From G036327475 sp036327475 (GTDB taxonomy: Bacteria; Pseudomonadota; Gammaproteobacteria; Enterobacterales; Enterobacteriaceae): a DNA stretch of 64,000 nucleotides. A program made the translations under genes and the position numbers. Location of the stretch: positions 1,488,001-1,552,000 of the forward strand of contig NZ_CP132913.1 in NCBI RefSeq assembly GCF_036327475.1, given 5' to 3'. Numbering within the stretch: position 1 is the first letter of the stretch; each line of letters starts with the position of its first letter. The notes beneath the pieces are model-generated. The model saw only the letters and a program-made list of their open reading frames with translations. It made no database searches and had not been told where the DNA came from. Positions 49,320 through 59,870 of this stretch are shown one piece after another.

Positions 49320-51298
49320 TACGACAGGTCCGGAAAATCGACGGTTTGCAGGAAAAAGTCCAGCGTTTCGTCGATGGTCTGCGCCATGGGCACCATAGGC
49401 ACCCAATCCAAGAGACGCTTGGCGTTACGAATGCTCGGCTTGCGGTGCTCGACATCCTGATAACCTTTGCCGTAATAGCTGCTGCTTTCCACATCGCGGA
49501 AACCGGCGAACGGAGGGAAATGCTGGCGCAGCGAATGGCGCTCGAAACTTGCCACCAACAACTCCGCCAACTGCCGAATGCTGGCTTCGTTGTCCGGATT
49601 GCCGATATTAATTATCTGGCCGTCGCAATTCTGGTCCTTGTTCTCAATGATGCGGAACAGCGCCTCGATACCGTCACTGATATCGGTAAAGCAGCGTTTC
49701 TGCGCGCCGCCGTCCACTAATTTGATCGGCGATCCCTCCACCAGATTTAGGATTAGCTGAGTAATGGCGCGCGAGCTGCCGATACGCGCAGCATGAAGAT
49801 TATCCAGACGCGGTCCCATCCAGTTAAAGGGACGAAATAGCGTGAAACGCAGCCCATCTTTTTCACCGTATGCCCACAGGACGCGGTCCAGCAGCTGTTT
49901 CGACACCGAATAAATCCAGCGCTGTTTATTGATAGGCCCGACAATCAAGCTGGAATCGTCTTCGTCGAATACTGGGTCAGTACACATACCGTAGACTTCG
50001 GACGTCGATGGGAAAATGATGCGTTTTTGGTATTTGACGCAATGACGAATAATTTTTAAGTTTTCTTCGAAGTCGAGTTCAAACACCCGCAGCGGATTGC
50101 GCGTATATTCAATAGGTGTGGCGATCGCCACCAGCGGCAGAACAACATCGCATTGTTTGATGTGATATTCGATCCACTCCGAATGAATACTGATATCGCC
50201 CTCGACGAAATGAAACAGCGGGTTCATCATAAAACGGCTTATCGCATCGGTGCCGATATCCAAACCGTAGATTTCATAATTGCCGTCGCGCAGCAAACGT
50301 TCGGTCAAATGGTTACCGATGAAGCCGTTCACCCCCAGGACAAGCACGCGGGTACGGCGCTTATGGCTGACCAGAAGGCGCGAGTTCAACAGAGCGCCAT
50401 TGACCAGTCCTAACGCCTGAGCCAATTGGCCGCCCTGCATATACACCCCTTGCTGGCTCTGGCCGGTTTGAATCTCCAGCGCATCGCTGCCGCAAGCGAT
50501 AACCAGCGGATCAACGAACAAAACGGTGCCGGGCCGTACGGCGTCGCTGTTCGGACGCACTTGTGCCTTCCAGACAATAAATTTTTCTCCGCCGACATAG
50601 CTGAAGGCACCCGGCCAAGGATCGGTCACGGCACGCACTAAATTGGCGAGGGTCTCGGCGGGCTGACACCAGTCCAGGCGGCCATCTTCCGACGTACGGC
50701 GGCCCACATAGCTGGCGGCGCTATCGTCCTGGGGCGTTTCGCTAAATCGTTGTTCACGGATGGCCGGCAAAATGCTCTCCAGCACAGCCGCTGCCGCCTC
50801 GCACAGTTTGCGGTGCAGCGACGGCGCATCGTCTTGCGGCGTAATCGCCACGCCGCGCTGCGCCAGGATGTTGCCGGCATCGGCCAACGCCGTCATGCGA
50901 TGCAGGGTTACGCCAGTTTCCTCTTCGCCGTTGACCAGCACCCAGTTCAGGGGCGAGCGGCCGCGATAGCGCGGCAGCAGCGAACCGTGCAGATTGAATG
51001 CGCCCACCGTCGGCAGACTTAGAATCTCCTGGCAAAGCAGCTGGCGATAATAAAAGGAAAATATCACGTCCGGCGCCATTGCTTTGATTCGCGCTACCCA
51101 CAGCGGATGGTTAACATCATCCGGCGCAAACACCGGAATACCGTGTTCCGCGGCAATGCGCGCCACCGAGCCAAAAAAAGGTTTTTCCGTAGGGGCATCA
51201 GGATAGGTGATGATGGCCTCGATAGTAAAACCTGCTTTAATCAGGGCGGTGACGCCTACGTAGCCCATATCATGATAAGCAAAAATGACAGCTTTCAT
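49319..51298 (-). CDS. arnA: Bifunctional UDP-GlcA decarboxylase / UDP-Ara4N formyltransferase ArnA
   Basis: ArnA oxidatively decarboxylates UDP-glucuronate to UDP-Ara4O and later formylates UDP-Ara4N. 659 residues (E. coli 660). The N-terminal transformylase domain (1-300) has FNLHGSLLPRYRGRSPLNW near 101 with the catalytic His. The C-terminal SDR domain begins near 315 with VLVLGVNGFIGNHL (NAD site) and has FPSTSEVYGM near 431 (Ser) and YSVSKQLLD near 463 (Tyr-xxx-Lys). Overlaps arnC by ATGA. Intact, but the enzyme acting between its two reactions (ArnB) is dead. Confidence 0.98.
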   Translation of the reverse strand: MKAVIFAYHDMGYVGVTALIKAGFTIEAIITYPDAPTEKPFFGSVARIAAEHGIPVFAPDDVNHPLWVARIKAMAPDVIFSFYYRQLLCQEILSLPTVGAFNLHGSLLPRYRGRSPLNWVLVNGEEETGVTLHRMTALADAGNILAQRGVAITPQDDAPSLHRKLCEAAAAVLESILPAIREQRFSETPQDDSAASYVGRRTSEDGRLDWCQPAETLANLVRAVTDPWPGAFSYVGGEKFIVWKAQVRPNSDAVRPGTVLFVDPLVIACGSDALEIQTGQSQQGVYMQGGQLAQALGLVNGALLNSRLLVSHKRRTRVLVLGVNGFIGNHLTERLLRDGNYEIYGLDIGTDAISRFMMNPLFHFVEGDISIHSEWIEYHIKQCDVVLPLVAIATPIEYTRNPLRVFELDFEENLKIIRHCVKYQKRIIFPSTSEVYGMCTDPVFDEDDSSLIVGPINKQRWIYSVSKQLLDRVLWAYGEKDGLRFTLFRPFNWMGPRLDNLHAARIGSSRAITQLILNLVEGSPIKLVDGGAQKRCFTDISDGIEALFRIIENKDQNCDGQIINIGNPDNEASIRQLAELLVASFERHSLRQHFPPFAGFRDVESSSYYGKGYQDVEHRKPSIRNAKRLLDWVPMVPMAQTIDETLDFFLQTVDFPDLS

Positions 51299-52275
51299 TG
51301 TGTTTCCTGTTGAAATGATAGTGGATCTTGGCTGACCACACGCTGGACAAAATAGCGAGGACGGGCGCGCACATCGTTATAGATACGGCCAATGTATTCT
51401 CCCAATAGTCCCATGCCGATAAATTGCGCGCCGATAAAAATGAACAGCACCGCAAACAGCATAAATACGCCCTCGGCCGCCCAATGGGAGCCGAAAAACA
51501 GGCGTAGCGCGATAAGCAGCAAGGAAAATGCGAATCCAAGCAGGGCAATAATACTGCCGATAACGCTCAGCATACGCAGCGGCGTAGTCGTCAGACAGGT
51601 GATGAGGTCATACATCAAATTGATAAGCTTCATCAGGCTGTATTTGGAATCGCCGAATTCTCGTTCCGAATGCATCACCGGTATTTCGATGGTTTTGCGA
51701 GCAAATGTATTGGCCAAAACCGGAATGAAGGTACTGCGCTCGTGGCAGTACAGCATGGCATCGATAATATGGCGGCGATAGGCGCGCAGCATGCAGCCGT
51801 AATCGCCCATCGCTTTTCCGGTTGTGCGCTGAATTAAGGCATTGATCATGCGTGAGGCGCGCTTGCGGAACCAGCTGTCCTGCCGATTCTGGCGCACGGT
51901 ACCTACTACGTCGTAGCCTTTGGCCGCAATCTCAACCAGCCGAGGGATCTCTTCCGGCGGGTTCTGTAAATCCGCATCGAGAGTAATCACCAAATCGCCG
52001 TTCACGTGGCTGAACCCGGCCATGATGGCAGAGTGCTGACCGTAATTGCGGTTAAGCAATACCGCGACAATATGGCTGCCTGGCGCTTCGGCCGCGGCAA
52101 TTAATACGGCTGCGGAGTCGTCGCTACTGCCGTCATCCACCAACAAAATTTCATAGGCGGCGTCGAGCCTCTCGCAGGCCGCCGCCGTGCGACGCATCAG
52201 TTCTGGCAAGCTTTCTTGCTCATTATAGACCGGAATTACGATCGAAATTTTGTCTATTTTCATGGGCGTTGTCAT
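51295..52275 (-). CDS. arnC: Undecaprenyl-phosphate Ara4FN transferase ArnC
   Basis: ArnC attaches Ara4FN from UDP to undecaprenyl phosphate at the inner membrane. The ATG at 52275, one base after the arnB stop, gives 326 residues (E. coli 322): MTTPMKIDKISIVIPVYNEQE. GT-A motifs: LLVDDGSSDDSA near 46, ITLDADLQNPPEE near 102, GDYGCMLRAYRR near 158, and two C-terminal membrane helices from about 240. No damage. The longer open frame to 52308 overlaps arnB and is unlikely. Confidence 0.97.
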   Translation of the reverse strand: MTTPMKIDKISIVIPVYNEQESLPELMRRTAAACERLDAAYEILLVDDGSSDDSAAVLIAAAEAPGSHIVAVLLNRNYGQHSAIMAGFSHVNGDLVITLDADLQNPPEEIPRLVEIAAKGYDVVGTVRQNRQDSWFRKRASRMINALIQRTTGKAMGDYGCMLRAYRRHIIDAMLYCHERSTFIPVLANTFARKTIEIPVMHSEREFGDSKYSLMKLINLMYDLITCLTTTPLRMLSVIGSIIALLGFAFSLLLIALRLFFGSHWAAEGVFMLFAVLFIFIGAQFIGMGLLGEYIGRIYNDVRARPRYFVQRVVSQDPLSFQQETQ

Positions 52276-52276
52276 A

Positions 52277-53314
52277 TCAAACCTTCGAAATGGCGCGCAG
52301 CGCAGCAATCACGCGCTCAACTTCGTCATCATTCACGGAGGGAAAAGTGGCAGCGAATACATGCGCACGGAGTTCCACTCGGTGTCCGACAGAACCAAAT
52401 CGGGAAACGCTCGCGGTAATAACACTGCGTATGGGCGGCGCGGAAATGCAGGCCGGTGTCGATGCCGCATTCTTTCAGCACCTACATCAGACCGTCGGGA
52501 TCAATGTCGCACCGCCGTTCGTTGACGCGGATGATAAACAGATGCTAAGCGTGGCGGTGTTCCCAAGTGGGCACCGCAAGCGGAGAAAACGGCGTATCGG
52601 CTAGCCCGTTCAGATAGCACTTCGCCAGGGCCGCACGACGCGTGTTATGCTGCAGTTTATCAAGCTGCAGCAGCGCTATGGCGGCATTGATATCGGCCAG
52701 GTTGTATTTGTAACTCGACGACATCATCTCCGCCTGCGGAGCCCAACCCTGCATATTGCGATCGAACGCATCAACTGACAGATCGTGAAACTTAAGACTG
52801 CGAATGCGATGTGCTAGCGCATCGTCCACGTGGCGGCTTTTGTAGCCGGTGCCCTACATGCGCCGTATCCTCAATCTCAATCACCGGGATGCCGTAGCGT
52901 GCGCCTAGTGCGCGAACAGCACCGAATCCGCCGGCGCACCGGCGTAATGAACGAGCACAATGGCGCAGGTACGCGCGGTGATCGCCGCTTTGATAATCGC
53001 CGGCGTCACCATCAGCGTGTCGAGGTTGACATCGACCATAACCGGCTCAGCCCGAGCAAGTAGATCATATTTAGGGTGGAACCCACCTCAAAAGCGTAAT
53101 CACCTCATCACCCGGCCACAGCCCTCAAAGACATGAGCGTGTGCATACTGCCGGTCGCCGAGCTCATGGCAATTGCCAGTTAATTGCAGAACGCCTGTTC
53201 CAGCTCTGCGCATTTCGGCCGGGCGGTAATCCAGCCAGACTGCAATACCTCACCGACGGCGGCGAGGTCGGCCTCACCCAGCACAGGTCGAGGGAACGGC
53301 AAAAATTCAGACAT
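52277..53314 (-). pseudogene. arnB: UDP-Ara4O aminotransferase ArnB, broken
   Basis: ArnB is the PLP aminotransferase making UDP-Ara4N, the first gene of the operon. MSEFLPFPRPVLGEADLAAV at the start and SSYKYNLADINAAIALLQLDKL, FHDLSVDAFDRN and the end VIAALRAISKV are well conserved. There are frameshifts, stops (one TAG near 52485), and a deletion of about 40 codons that removes FHAIKNIT with the PLP lysine. Cannot be functional as read. Confidence 0.92.
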
Positions 53315-54205
53315 TATTCGGTTTCTCTTCAAAATGATGCAAGTGATATGATTGGCGCGAACGGTATTACCGCTGAACGGTAACCTTCTGTAATGAATGA
53401 CTGCGCTACAAACCGAAAAGATCTTAACTGAATTTCCTTAAATGAAAATTAGGAGCGGCAATGAATAAGGCCATTTTAAATGTTTGTTTAAGTTTTGTTT
53501 ACCATTCATATGCGGGTATTCTATCATCACGCCATGCAACATTTTTCTTATCGCTGTATCGACTGCAATTAGTCTATGCTTAGATAAGATAAGTTAGCGT
53601 AATAAACGAAATCGTTACCCTCACCCTGTATCGGTTTTTCTCAACTTTGTATATGGAAATAATTCAAATACTCCTTAATGAAATCAATAATCTTGGCGTA
53701 TTATCTGTCATTAACATTTGCAGTGGTTGCGTCCATAAAAAGCAAAGCGCGTGACTTTTCCGCGAATATCCTCATTTCTCTTTTGCATAGGTAAGCCACT
53801 CGGTACGTGTAAACGAACCTCGGCATGGGGGAAACCGCGTGCCATCGGCATTGGGAAACTTGAACCATAGGCAAAGGGGCCGCCAGCAACAGGCGTAAGT
53901 GGAGCACAAACCCCAGGTGTCTGGAATATCAGCCTAGGCAATGGGAAGTGTCGCGCGTAGCCGTAGATGAGCGGCGGCGCAGGCGTGATAACGAACGGAT
54001 TGCCCGGCCTGGCTTGAAAGCCGGCGGTATGCCTCTTTACCGCTAGTCCCCATGGCGCTGCCTTTCCTAACCGCCTGGTGCTGTGGAAGGCAGCACGGTT
54101 TTATAACGGTGTTCATTGTTCATGGTGCGGGCATAGATTGTAATAATATGATGATAAGCGTGGAATCCAGGCAGGTGAACGCCTGTTGGATAAAGATCTT
54201 CACTA
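53315..54205. other. arn promoter region and degraded DNA
   Basis: 53315-53700 is A+T-rich non-coding DNA with the PhoP-box. 53700-54200 has minus-strand frames (e.g. residues GGPFAYGSSFPMPMARGFPH) that I cannot assign; they may be the end of the binding-protein remnant upstream. Confidence 0.45.
53485..53501 (+). promoter_or_regulatory. Perfect PhoP-box sequence upstream of arn operon
   Basis: TGTTTA, 5 bases, TGTTTA, an exact match to the PhoP consensus (T/G)GTTTA-N5-(T/G)GTTTA, 171-187 bases upstream of the arnB start. It reads toward the right, i.e. opposite to arnB transcription; PhoP sites are known in both orientations. PhoP control of arn is established in Yersinia and Sodalis relatives, so this is a good candidate. 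Confidence 0.6.
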
Positions 54206-54890
54206 GAACTCCCATACCGATGATATTATATTGATACTTATAAAAGATGCTAGACCCTGCATACTACCCGTCTTGATAGGCGACATTGCATTTAATCCGG
54301 TTCGGCAAATAAGCATATTAAAGACCGCACTAACCTGCTTATGGGTGACACCGTACACGAACAGAAACATATTATTATTCATATGGTTAGATTCGATCAT
54401 GATATAGGCGTCCGGCTTCATGGCAATGATTTTTCCAGTGAAACAAACCCGGACACGCCCGGTAACAGCGTGTAACCTACATTTTACGTCTACCGATTCT
54501 ACCGTCCACCTCAACCATTATTGCCATGAGTAAAACAGCAGTTGTCGCTATTGTCGGAAATAGGCTCAATAAATACCGTGGGTTTGCATGCTGGCGAGCT
54601 TTGAGGATAAAAGCGGCGTATTCGCCGGGGCGCGCCTCCTGATTCAACGTCTTGCCCAATAACGTAGCGGCGGTATTCTTTTCTGGATGCAGTTTATAAT
54701 CGATAAACATCACCGGGATACCGAGCCAGAGAGGCTATCGCAGCCGTCCTGCATATGATACTCTGGAACCCTTTCGCCAGCGTAAGAGTTTGGCCGTCCA
54801 TATCAGTGACCGTCAGCGGATAAGTGCTCGCCAGGTAGTCGGCCGAGACGCATAGCGCGTCAACCGTCATCATCTTGATTTTTAATACAT
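54206..54890 (-). pseudogene. Iron/haem-type ABC binding protein, broken
   Basis: The minus strand reads YPLTVTDMDGQTLTLAKGFQSI, then GIPVMFIDYKLHPEKNTAATLLGKTLNQE, CFTHGNNG and GVSGFVSLEKIIAMKPDAYIMIES-type pieces, the order of a TroA-fold siderophore or haem binding protein. Frameshifts and deletions are frequent. No transporter partner genes are seen nearby. Confidence 0.6.
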
Positions 54891-55038
54891 ATATTGATAC
54901 TAATTATTAGTAATAAAGCAAAGCGCCTGTACCTGTTATCGTATTTGTAACCATAACGAGTCTTTGCCATTAAGCTTTTGTCGCGCGACACCACCATCTT
55001 GCGGCGACACAGGCAGGTGACAGAAAGAAAGTTCATTC

Positions 55039-55790
55039 ATGAATCAACGGCAGAAAACTCTCTCACCAGCCTCCAAGGCCAGTTTGCTGTGGGTGGCAAC
55101 CGTCGTTTCGTGATAATTTAACTTTAATGATTCAGCCATAATCAACCGCACCATCCTGGCTTTGCCGTAACTTAAACCTACAGTAGTAGACGCGCATTAT
55201 GGCAAGATCCTCTTTCTCGTTCTCTTTTTGTTCTGACTCTGGCGGTCATCCTCATCTGACTTGTCGTCATCACTAGCAGCATGCTGCTAGTGATGCTGCT
55301 TCATGCTATGCATTATGCATGGCTTGCCGCACATCATCAGCCAAGAGAGCTTTTTACAGGGAGACCGCCACCCACTACTGCGGCCGCGCCGGCGTGCCGA
55401 TGTCACGCGGTCTGGTGACGGGCGGCGTGCTATTTGTATTTGTACTGGAAGTGCTGATGGGAACGTTCAGCTTCACGGTGATGATCCCGGCACTAGCCTG
55501 CTGCCCTAATCACGGCGATGGTCGCCTGGGCGGAGCTTGGCAATGAAACGCGGTTCATTTGCTTGCCATGGCGGCGATGCTCGCACCTCTGGTCTCGGCG
55601 TTGCTGGTCGACCGCTGTGTGGCTAGCTGCCTACGCTTTAGCTGCCTCACCCGCAGCGCCAGGAACGTGGCGCAGCGAAACGCGCCCTGTTGCCCGTGCT
55701 ATGCCTGTTGAATTTTAGCGTTATCGGGTTGCTGGCGGCGACGTCCCCTACTTTACTGGGCAACGCTAAGGGTCCCGCGCAAACGGTTTC
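55039..55790 (+). pseudogene. ClC-family chloride channel/antiporter, broken
   Basis: MNQRQKTLSPASKASLLWVA, then LLHAMHYAWLAA, FVLEVLMGTFSFTVMIPALA and VIGLLAATSPTLLGNAKGPAQ match ClC protein landmarks (the helix F-G region and the LLGNGKGPAQ linker between halves). Frames shift and the second half is absent, cut by the adjacent P-type ATPase remnant. Confidence 0.6.
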
Positions 55791-57600
55791 ACCAGGAACA
55801 TGATCAAACCAATCGCCAGAGTAATGGCCCAATAGCGCAACGGCAGCGCCGCGGCACAAAGCAGCTTCAGAAAAATGGAGCATGGATGATAAGCAGCTGA
55901 AACAGCAGCACAGCACTGATCACCCAAATGCCGCGGTTGGCAGCAAACTTTATATTCAGCGAGAAGTCGTTTAACAGTACATTGCGAATGAATTCAGCCG
56001 AATGTCCGGCAGCTGTTGCTAGGCTTCCAGTACAAAGGCAAAGGCGCTAAGTGGTATCATGCCACTAACAAACACCGCGCACCAATGGCAAAGCAGTCCA
56101 TGACATGCAGGCAGGAATTGCGAGGCGGCCGCCGGCCATACCGACGATCTCTTGACTACTTTGCAGCGCCTGCCAGGACAGGACGGAATTTATCATCCTG
56201 GCTGGTACATGCAAAATATTATAGGTCTGCTCTGCTTCGCTAAGTTGTGTTTCGTCCATAATCTCCGGTTTGCGACCAGTAATGGCCTGATGCGCGCTGC
56301 CGATACCGAGCATATTGTCTGTGCCCATCGCCGTCTGCGGGTGGTCGCCGGTGCATTTTCACCCGCATGCCGGTCTGCCAGCAGTTGCGAATTGCGGCGA
56401 TCGCTTCCGGGGCGCGGAGGATCCATCATACTGCTTATGCCGAGGAAAATAGCTCCATGTTCAAGATCCTGATGTGTCAGACGTAATCCTTCGCGCGCAT
56501 ACTCGGCGATTTTACTTTCCAAATAGGGTAGGTCGATAACGCCTGCAGGCCTTTTCCGTCTGCTATTCACGGCACAGCCTGAGACAGCACATCCGGCGCG
56601 CCGGTGAGCAAAATGCGCTCTTTATCGCCGACAAGGTGATGCGTCGCCATATACTTATGTCGAAAGTGATCTTATCTGCGCAATGCGCTGGCGACGAGGG
56701 GAAGCGTCATCTTGGTGGCCGGCACTTTCAGCACGCCTTCCGTCGGACCGCCGGTCACTTGCCAGTGGCCGTTTTCATCTTGCATCAGTTGACCGTCATT
56801 AGAGAGATCGATGATGCGCAAATAGCGCTCCAGCAGCGAATCGGAGACGGGCGTCTGACTATCTCCGAGATGCATCGCACTCACCGGTGCATAACTGTCC
56901 CCTCCACGCGATAAACCCGATCGGCGGTAATCATCGCTTGCACCGTCACTTCATTCATGGTCAACGTGCCGGTTTTATCGTGATAGATAACTGTCATCGC
57001 ACCTAAGGTTTCTACGGTTGGCAACTTGCGAATGATGGCATGCTGGCGCGCCATGGTCACCACGCCAAGGATAAAATAACAGAAATGATAGCGGATAGCC
57101 CTTCAGACACCGGAGGCGACGACCAGGATGATAAGCGACGACAGCGATTCCGTCATCGGCATCTCGAGAAACAGTGGGCTGAAGGCGAACAGCGCGGCCA
57201 TCATAACCAAGATGCTGATAAAATGCTTTTGCTGAGTTTGTCCATTTGTACCAGCAACAGCGTACGGTGCTGCTCAATGTCAGACATCATCTGGTGGATA
57301 TAACCCAGTTCGGTGACGCCGATGGTTTTGACCACCACGCCTTTGCCCGTGACCGGAACTCACGGTTGTCTAGGAGAACACTAGATTGGTGCGGTCGCCG
57401 AGCGAAAGTTCGCACGTCAGCGCGGCGGTCGTTTTTCCGTTGACTCGCCGGTGAGAATAGCCTCTTCGACGCGCGGGCCGTAAGCCTCGTGATTCCCGAT
57501 CCGCCGAGATGCGGTCGCCAGCGCGGATCTCTACCACATCACTCGGTACCAGCGCTGCGGTAGGCGCCGTTTCATGCGCGCCCTGCCGGATCGCCACCGC
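55780..57600 (-). pseudogene. Cation-transporting P-type ATPase, broken
   Basis: Reading down from 57600: LVPSDVVEIRAGDRI, then GDRTNLVFS, IIRKLPTVETLGAMTVIYHDKTGTLTMNE (phosphorylation Asp intact), TGGPTEGVLKV, FLGISSMMDPPRP, ALQSSQEIVGMAG and WVISAVLLFQLLIIHAPFF. This is a PacL/calcium-type P2 ATPase. Many frameshifts and the hinge TGDGVNDAPAL is deleted (VGMAGG then LAI). The N-terminal domain is missing. Confidence 0.85.
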
Positions 57601-57639
57601 TCGTTAGGGAGCATACAAATTCGTTATCCGCCCGTTAAT

Positions 57640-58150
57640 CAGCCATTTTCTACAGCGTTATCCGCAGGTGGATGTTGCCCTTACAGTTGACCAATGCCCT
57701 GCCGGATTTGTTGGCCAGCGACTTGGGCATGCTTATCATCATCGGTAACTGGCCGCCGGCGCAGAGCAACTGCCGGAGGTTTAGCGCAGCACGATTGTAT
57801 TTTGTTGGGGGAAATGCTAGAGGGTAACCGCCAGTGATTCCGTCAGGGTAAATAGCGGCGGTAGGTCGAGGTGTACGGTCGTTTTGTGAGCAACCGCCGT
57901 GAAGCGCGTATGGCGGTAGTCATCGAGCATTTGCGCATTACCTGCCTGCCGCACTTTACCACCGCCACGCTAGCAGAGGGGACGCTGGTGCCGATATTGC
58001 CACAATGGCGTTTGATGACCCCATCAAGGCATGACCTGGGTGCCATCTCACCTCAATCCCCAGTTGCCGCCCAACATGCTGGTATTTATAGATTTTCTGT
58101 CGACGTCCTTGACCGATAATGCCGGCGATCGCTCTTCTTTTCACTGGTGA
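57640..58150 (+). pseudogene. LysR-family regulator remnant, effector domain only
   Basis: LQRYPQVDVALTVDQ, DLGMLIIIGNWPP, CILLGEMLEG, LRITCLPHFTTATLAEGTLVPILPQWRL and the last helix (IDFLS) follow a LysR co-inducer domain. The DNA-binding half is absent. Its first part includes a 62-bp segment duplicated exactly at 61715. Confidence 0.7.
57663..57724 (+). repeat. 62-bp exact repeat, copy 1
   Basis: Identical to 61715-61776 on the same strand (starts cgcaggtggatgttgc, ends ggccagcgactt). This copy lies in its natural context, the LysR remnant. Confidence 0.95.
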
Positions 58151-58378
58151 ATAACCCTGTCAAGCGCCGACGAACGCAAAGACCTTGATGGGAATAAGCG
58201 GTTACTTCAATCGCTTTTCAACCCAATCAACGCACAGGAAAATGTGTTTATCACATTTCTGAGCGGGTAGACTTTATTCGCCGCTACTGCGCGTCTTGCT
58301 TACACAACAGGAGATGGTATTTTTTCCACGCGCGAAAAGTGGTAGTCTTGAAGTTTGATTACTTGGTTAGAGTCATCT

Positions 58379-58708
58379 ATGGCTTATCTCTATTTATTTG
58401 TTGCTATCATTGCGGAAGTCATTGCTACCTCGTCTATCAAAGCATCTGCGGGCTTTAGCAAACTGGTGCCTTCTCTTTTAGTGATAATCGGTTACGCCAT
58501 CTCGTTTACTCTGTTGTCGCTTGTCCTTAAAACCGTACCTATCGGCATCGCTTATGCCAGTTGGTGCGGTTTAGGCATTGTTTTTGTCGCTATCGTAAGC
58601 TATTTCCTGTATGGGCAAAAATTGGATGTCGTGTCAATATGTGGTATTACCATGATCATCGCCGGCGTTTTGATTATTAATCTATTCTCCAAAACCGCCG
58701 ATTATTGA
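58379..58708 (+). CDS. Small multidrug resistance (SMR/EmrE-like) transporter
   Basis: A complete 109-residue SMR protein starting MAYLYLFVAIIAEVIAT. The essential membrane Glu13 (EmrE Glu14) is present, as are the second-helix PSLLVIIGYAISF, the signature GIAYASWCGLGIV (conserved Trp) near residue 58 and the last helix IIAGVLIINLFS near 93. SMR proteins form antiparallel dimers and exchange cationic drugs or polyamines for protons. An in-frame TTG at 58355 is possible, but the ATG fits the family. It stands alone between pseudogenes and is A+T-richer than the envelope genes. Exact subfamily (EmrE, MdtJI-like) is uncertain. Confidence 0.92.
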   Translation: MAYLYLFVAIIAEVIATSSIKASAGFSKLVPSLLVIIGYAISFTLLSLVLKTVPIGIAYASWCGLGIVFVAIVSYFLYGQKLDVVSICGITMIIAGVLIINLFSKTADY

Positions 58709-58751
58709 TCGGCTTTATTATATCTTAACTCAACTAACCGAAAATGTGTTA

Positions 58752-59083
58752 ATGAAAACAACAAGCCAAGTTTCAGAGGATCATCATATTAAGCTGCGCT
58801 TGTTGGAACGTGAAGATCTGTACTTTATTCATCAGCTCAATAGTAATGAGATGATGATGTGCTACTGGTTTGAGGAACCATGCTGTAGCGACTCATCTGG
58901 CGCTGACTTTCGGATTTATGGTACTTAATCTGTATAAACTGTATTTTATCGTTGACGAAGAGAACACTAAAGCCATCCATATCTATACCAAGTTGGATGT
59001 CAAACAAGAAGAGGTTTTGTTGCAGGAATTTTTCATCAACAACCAATAGCGTAATACGCTGAGAATATACTTGTTTCAGCACT
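58752..59083 (+). pseudogene. speG: Spermidine N-acetyltransferase SpeG, internally deleted
   Basis: IKLRLLEREDLYFIHQLN and YWFEEP match SpeG residues 7-45. A deletion of about 80 codons with a frameshift follows, then FMVLNLYKLYFIVDEENTKAIHIYTKL and EFFINNQ. The acetyl-CoA binding loop is gone. Few other lesions, so the deletion is probably recent. Confidence 0.9.
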
Positions 59084-59159
59084 AAATATCAGAATGTCCG
59101 TGCGACAGCGCTAAAAACGCTAACAGGCCTTCGGATCCCGACCTGGAAAATGGCCGCAC

Positions 59160-59870
59160 GTCAGCGCGCAACGGCACCTGGATTATCATTAAAAGACACG
59201 GCCCACAACAGCTCTTAGATAGAGCAACGCTGAACGGCCACCGCCAAAATCCAGCCGGCTGCCGTCGCGCCACTGGCCACTATCAATAGATAGCAACCAG
59301 CGAGTAATGCCGATGATCATAGGCTAGGGCCAGAATATGGCTGGAGGCGATAACATTATTGCTGCGTGTACCGCCGACGTTGTCGACTAAATCATAGCCA
59401 AAGTCAAAGCTAGTGAAACCGATATAACTTAGACAGACGATCTATATTGTGGTGAGAGGATAGAAATATTTTATTTTGACGCGATACCCATCCAAGCTAT
59501 TTTCATTGCTGACGCCATAATTTTTTACTTTGTATAAATATTCAATGACAGCGCTAGATCACTGTGGTAGCGATATCAACGTAATGATTGGCTCCATGAA
59601 TGGCGACTACCCTTTTATCCAAAAGACCACGATCGGCGCTATTACCGACACAAACCACTCTTTGTGGGTCAATGCCTCATATTCTAGATAAACGTCATAT
59701 TTAGTTCCGGAACGAAGTTTGTATGATAGCTACCGACAACGCTTACGCTCTGGTGCCACTAGTCAGAAAGATCTTGATCGCTGTGGTTACCGCTACCCGC
59801 CACAGCTGAGGCGCTACAGATTAAGGCGAAAGTGCCCCACCGCTTTATTCTTTATTTTCATTTTATGAAA
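59160..59870 (-). pseudogene. tsx: Nucleoside-specific channel Tsx, broken
   Basis: Signal-peptide end FALICSASAVA, then WHQSVSVVGSYHTNFVPEL, NVYAKYQWQNYG-like, DGYRVKIKYFYPLT and ASSHILALAYDH follow outer-membrane Tsx. At least five frameshifts or stops break the beta-barrel. Marks loss of a nucleoside uptake porin. Confidence 0.75.

Noticed and set aside
48426..49406. Upstream extension of arnD to 49406
   Set aside because: It overlaps arnA coding sequence; the ATG at 49319 overlaps the arnA stop and gives the family length.
52276..52308. Upstream extension of arnC
   Set aside because: It lies inside the 3' end of arnB; family length and the adjacent arnB stop favour the ATG at 52275.
53423..53441. 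cttaa...cttaa pair resembling a PmrA box
   Set aside because: The half-sites are 14 bases apart start to start; the PmrA consensus needs 11.
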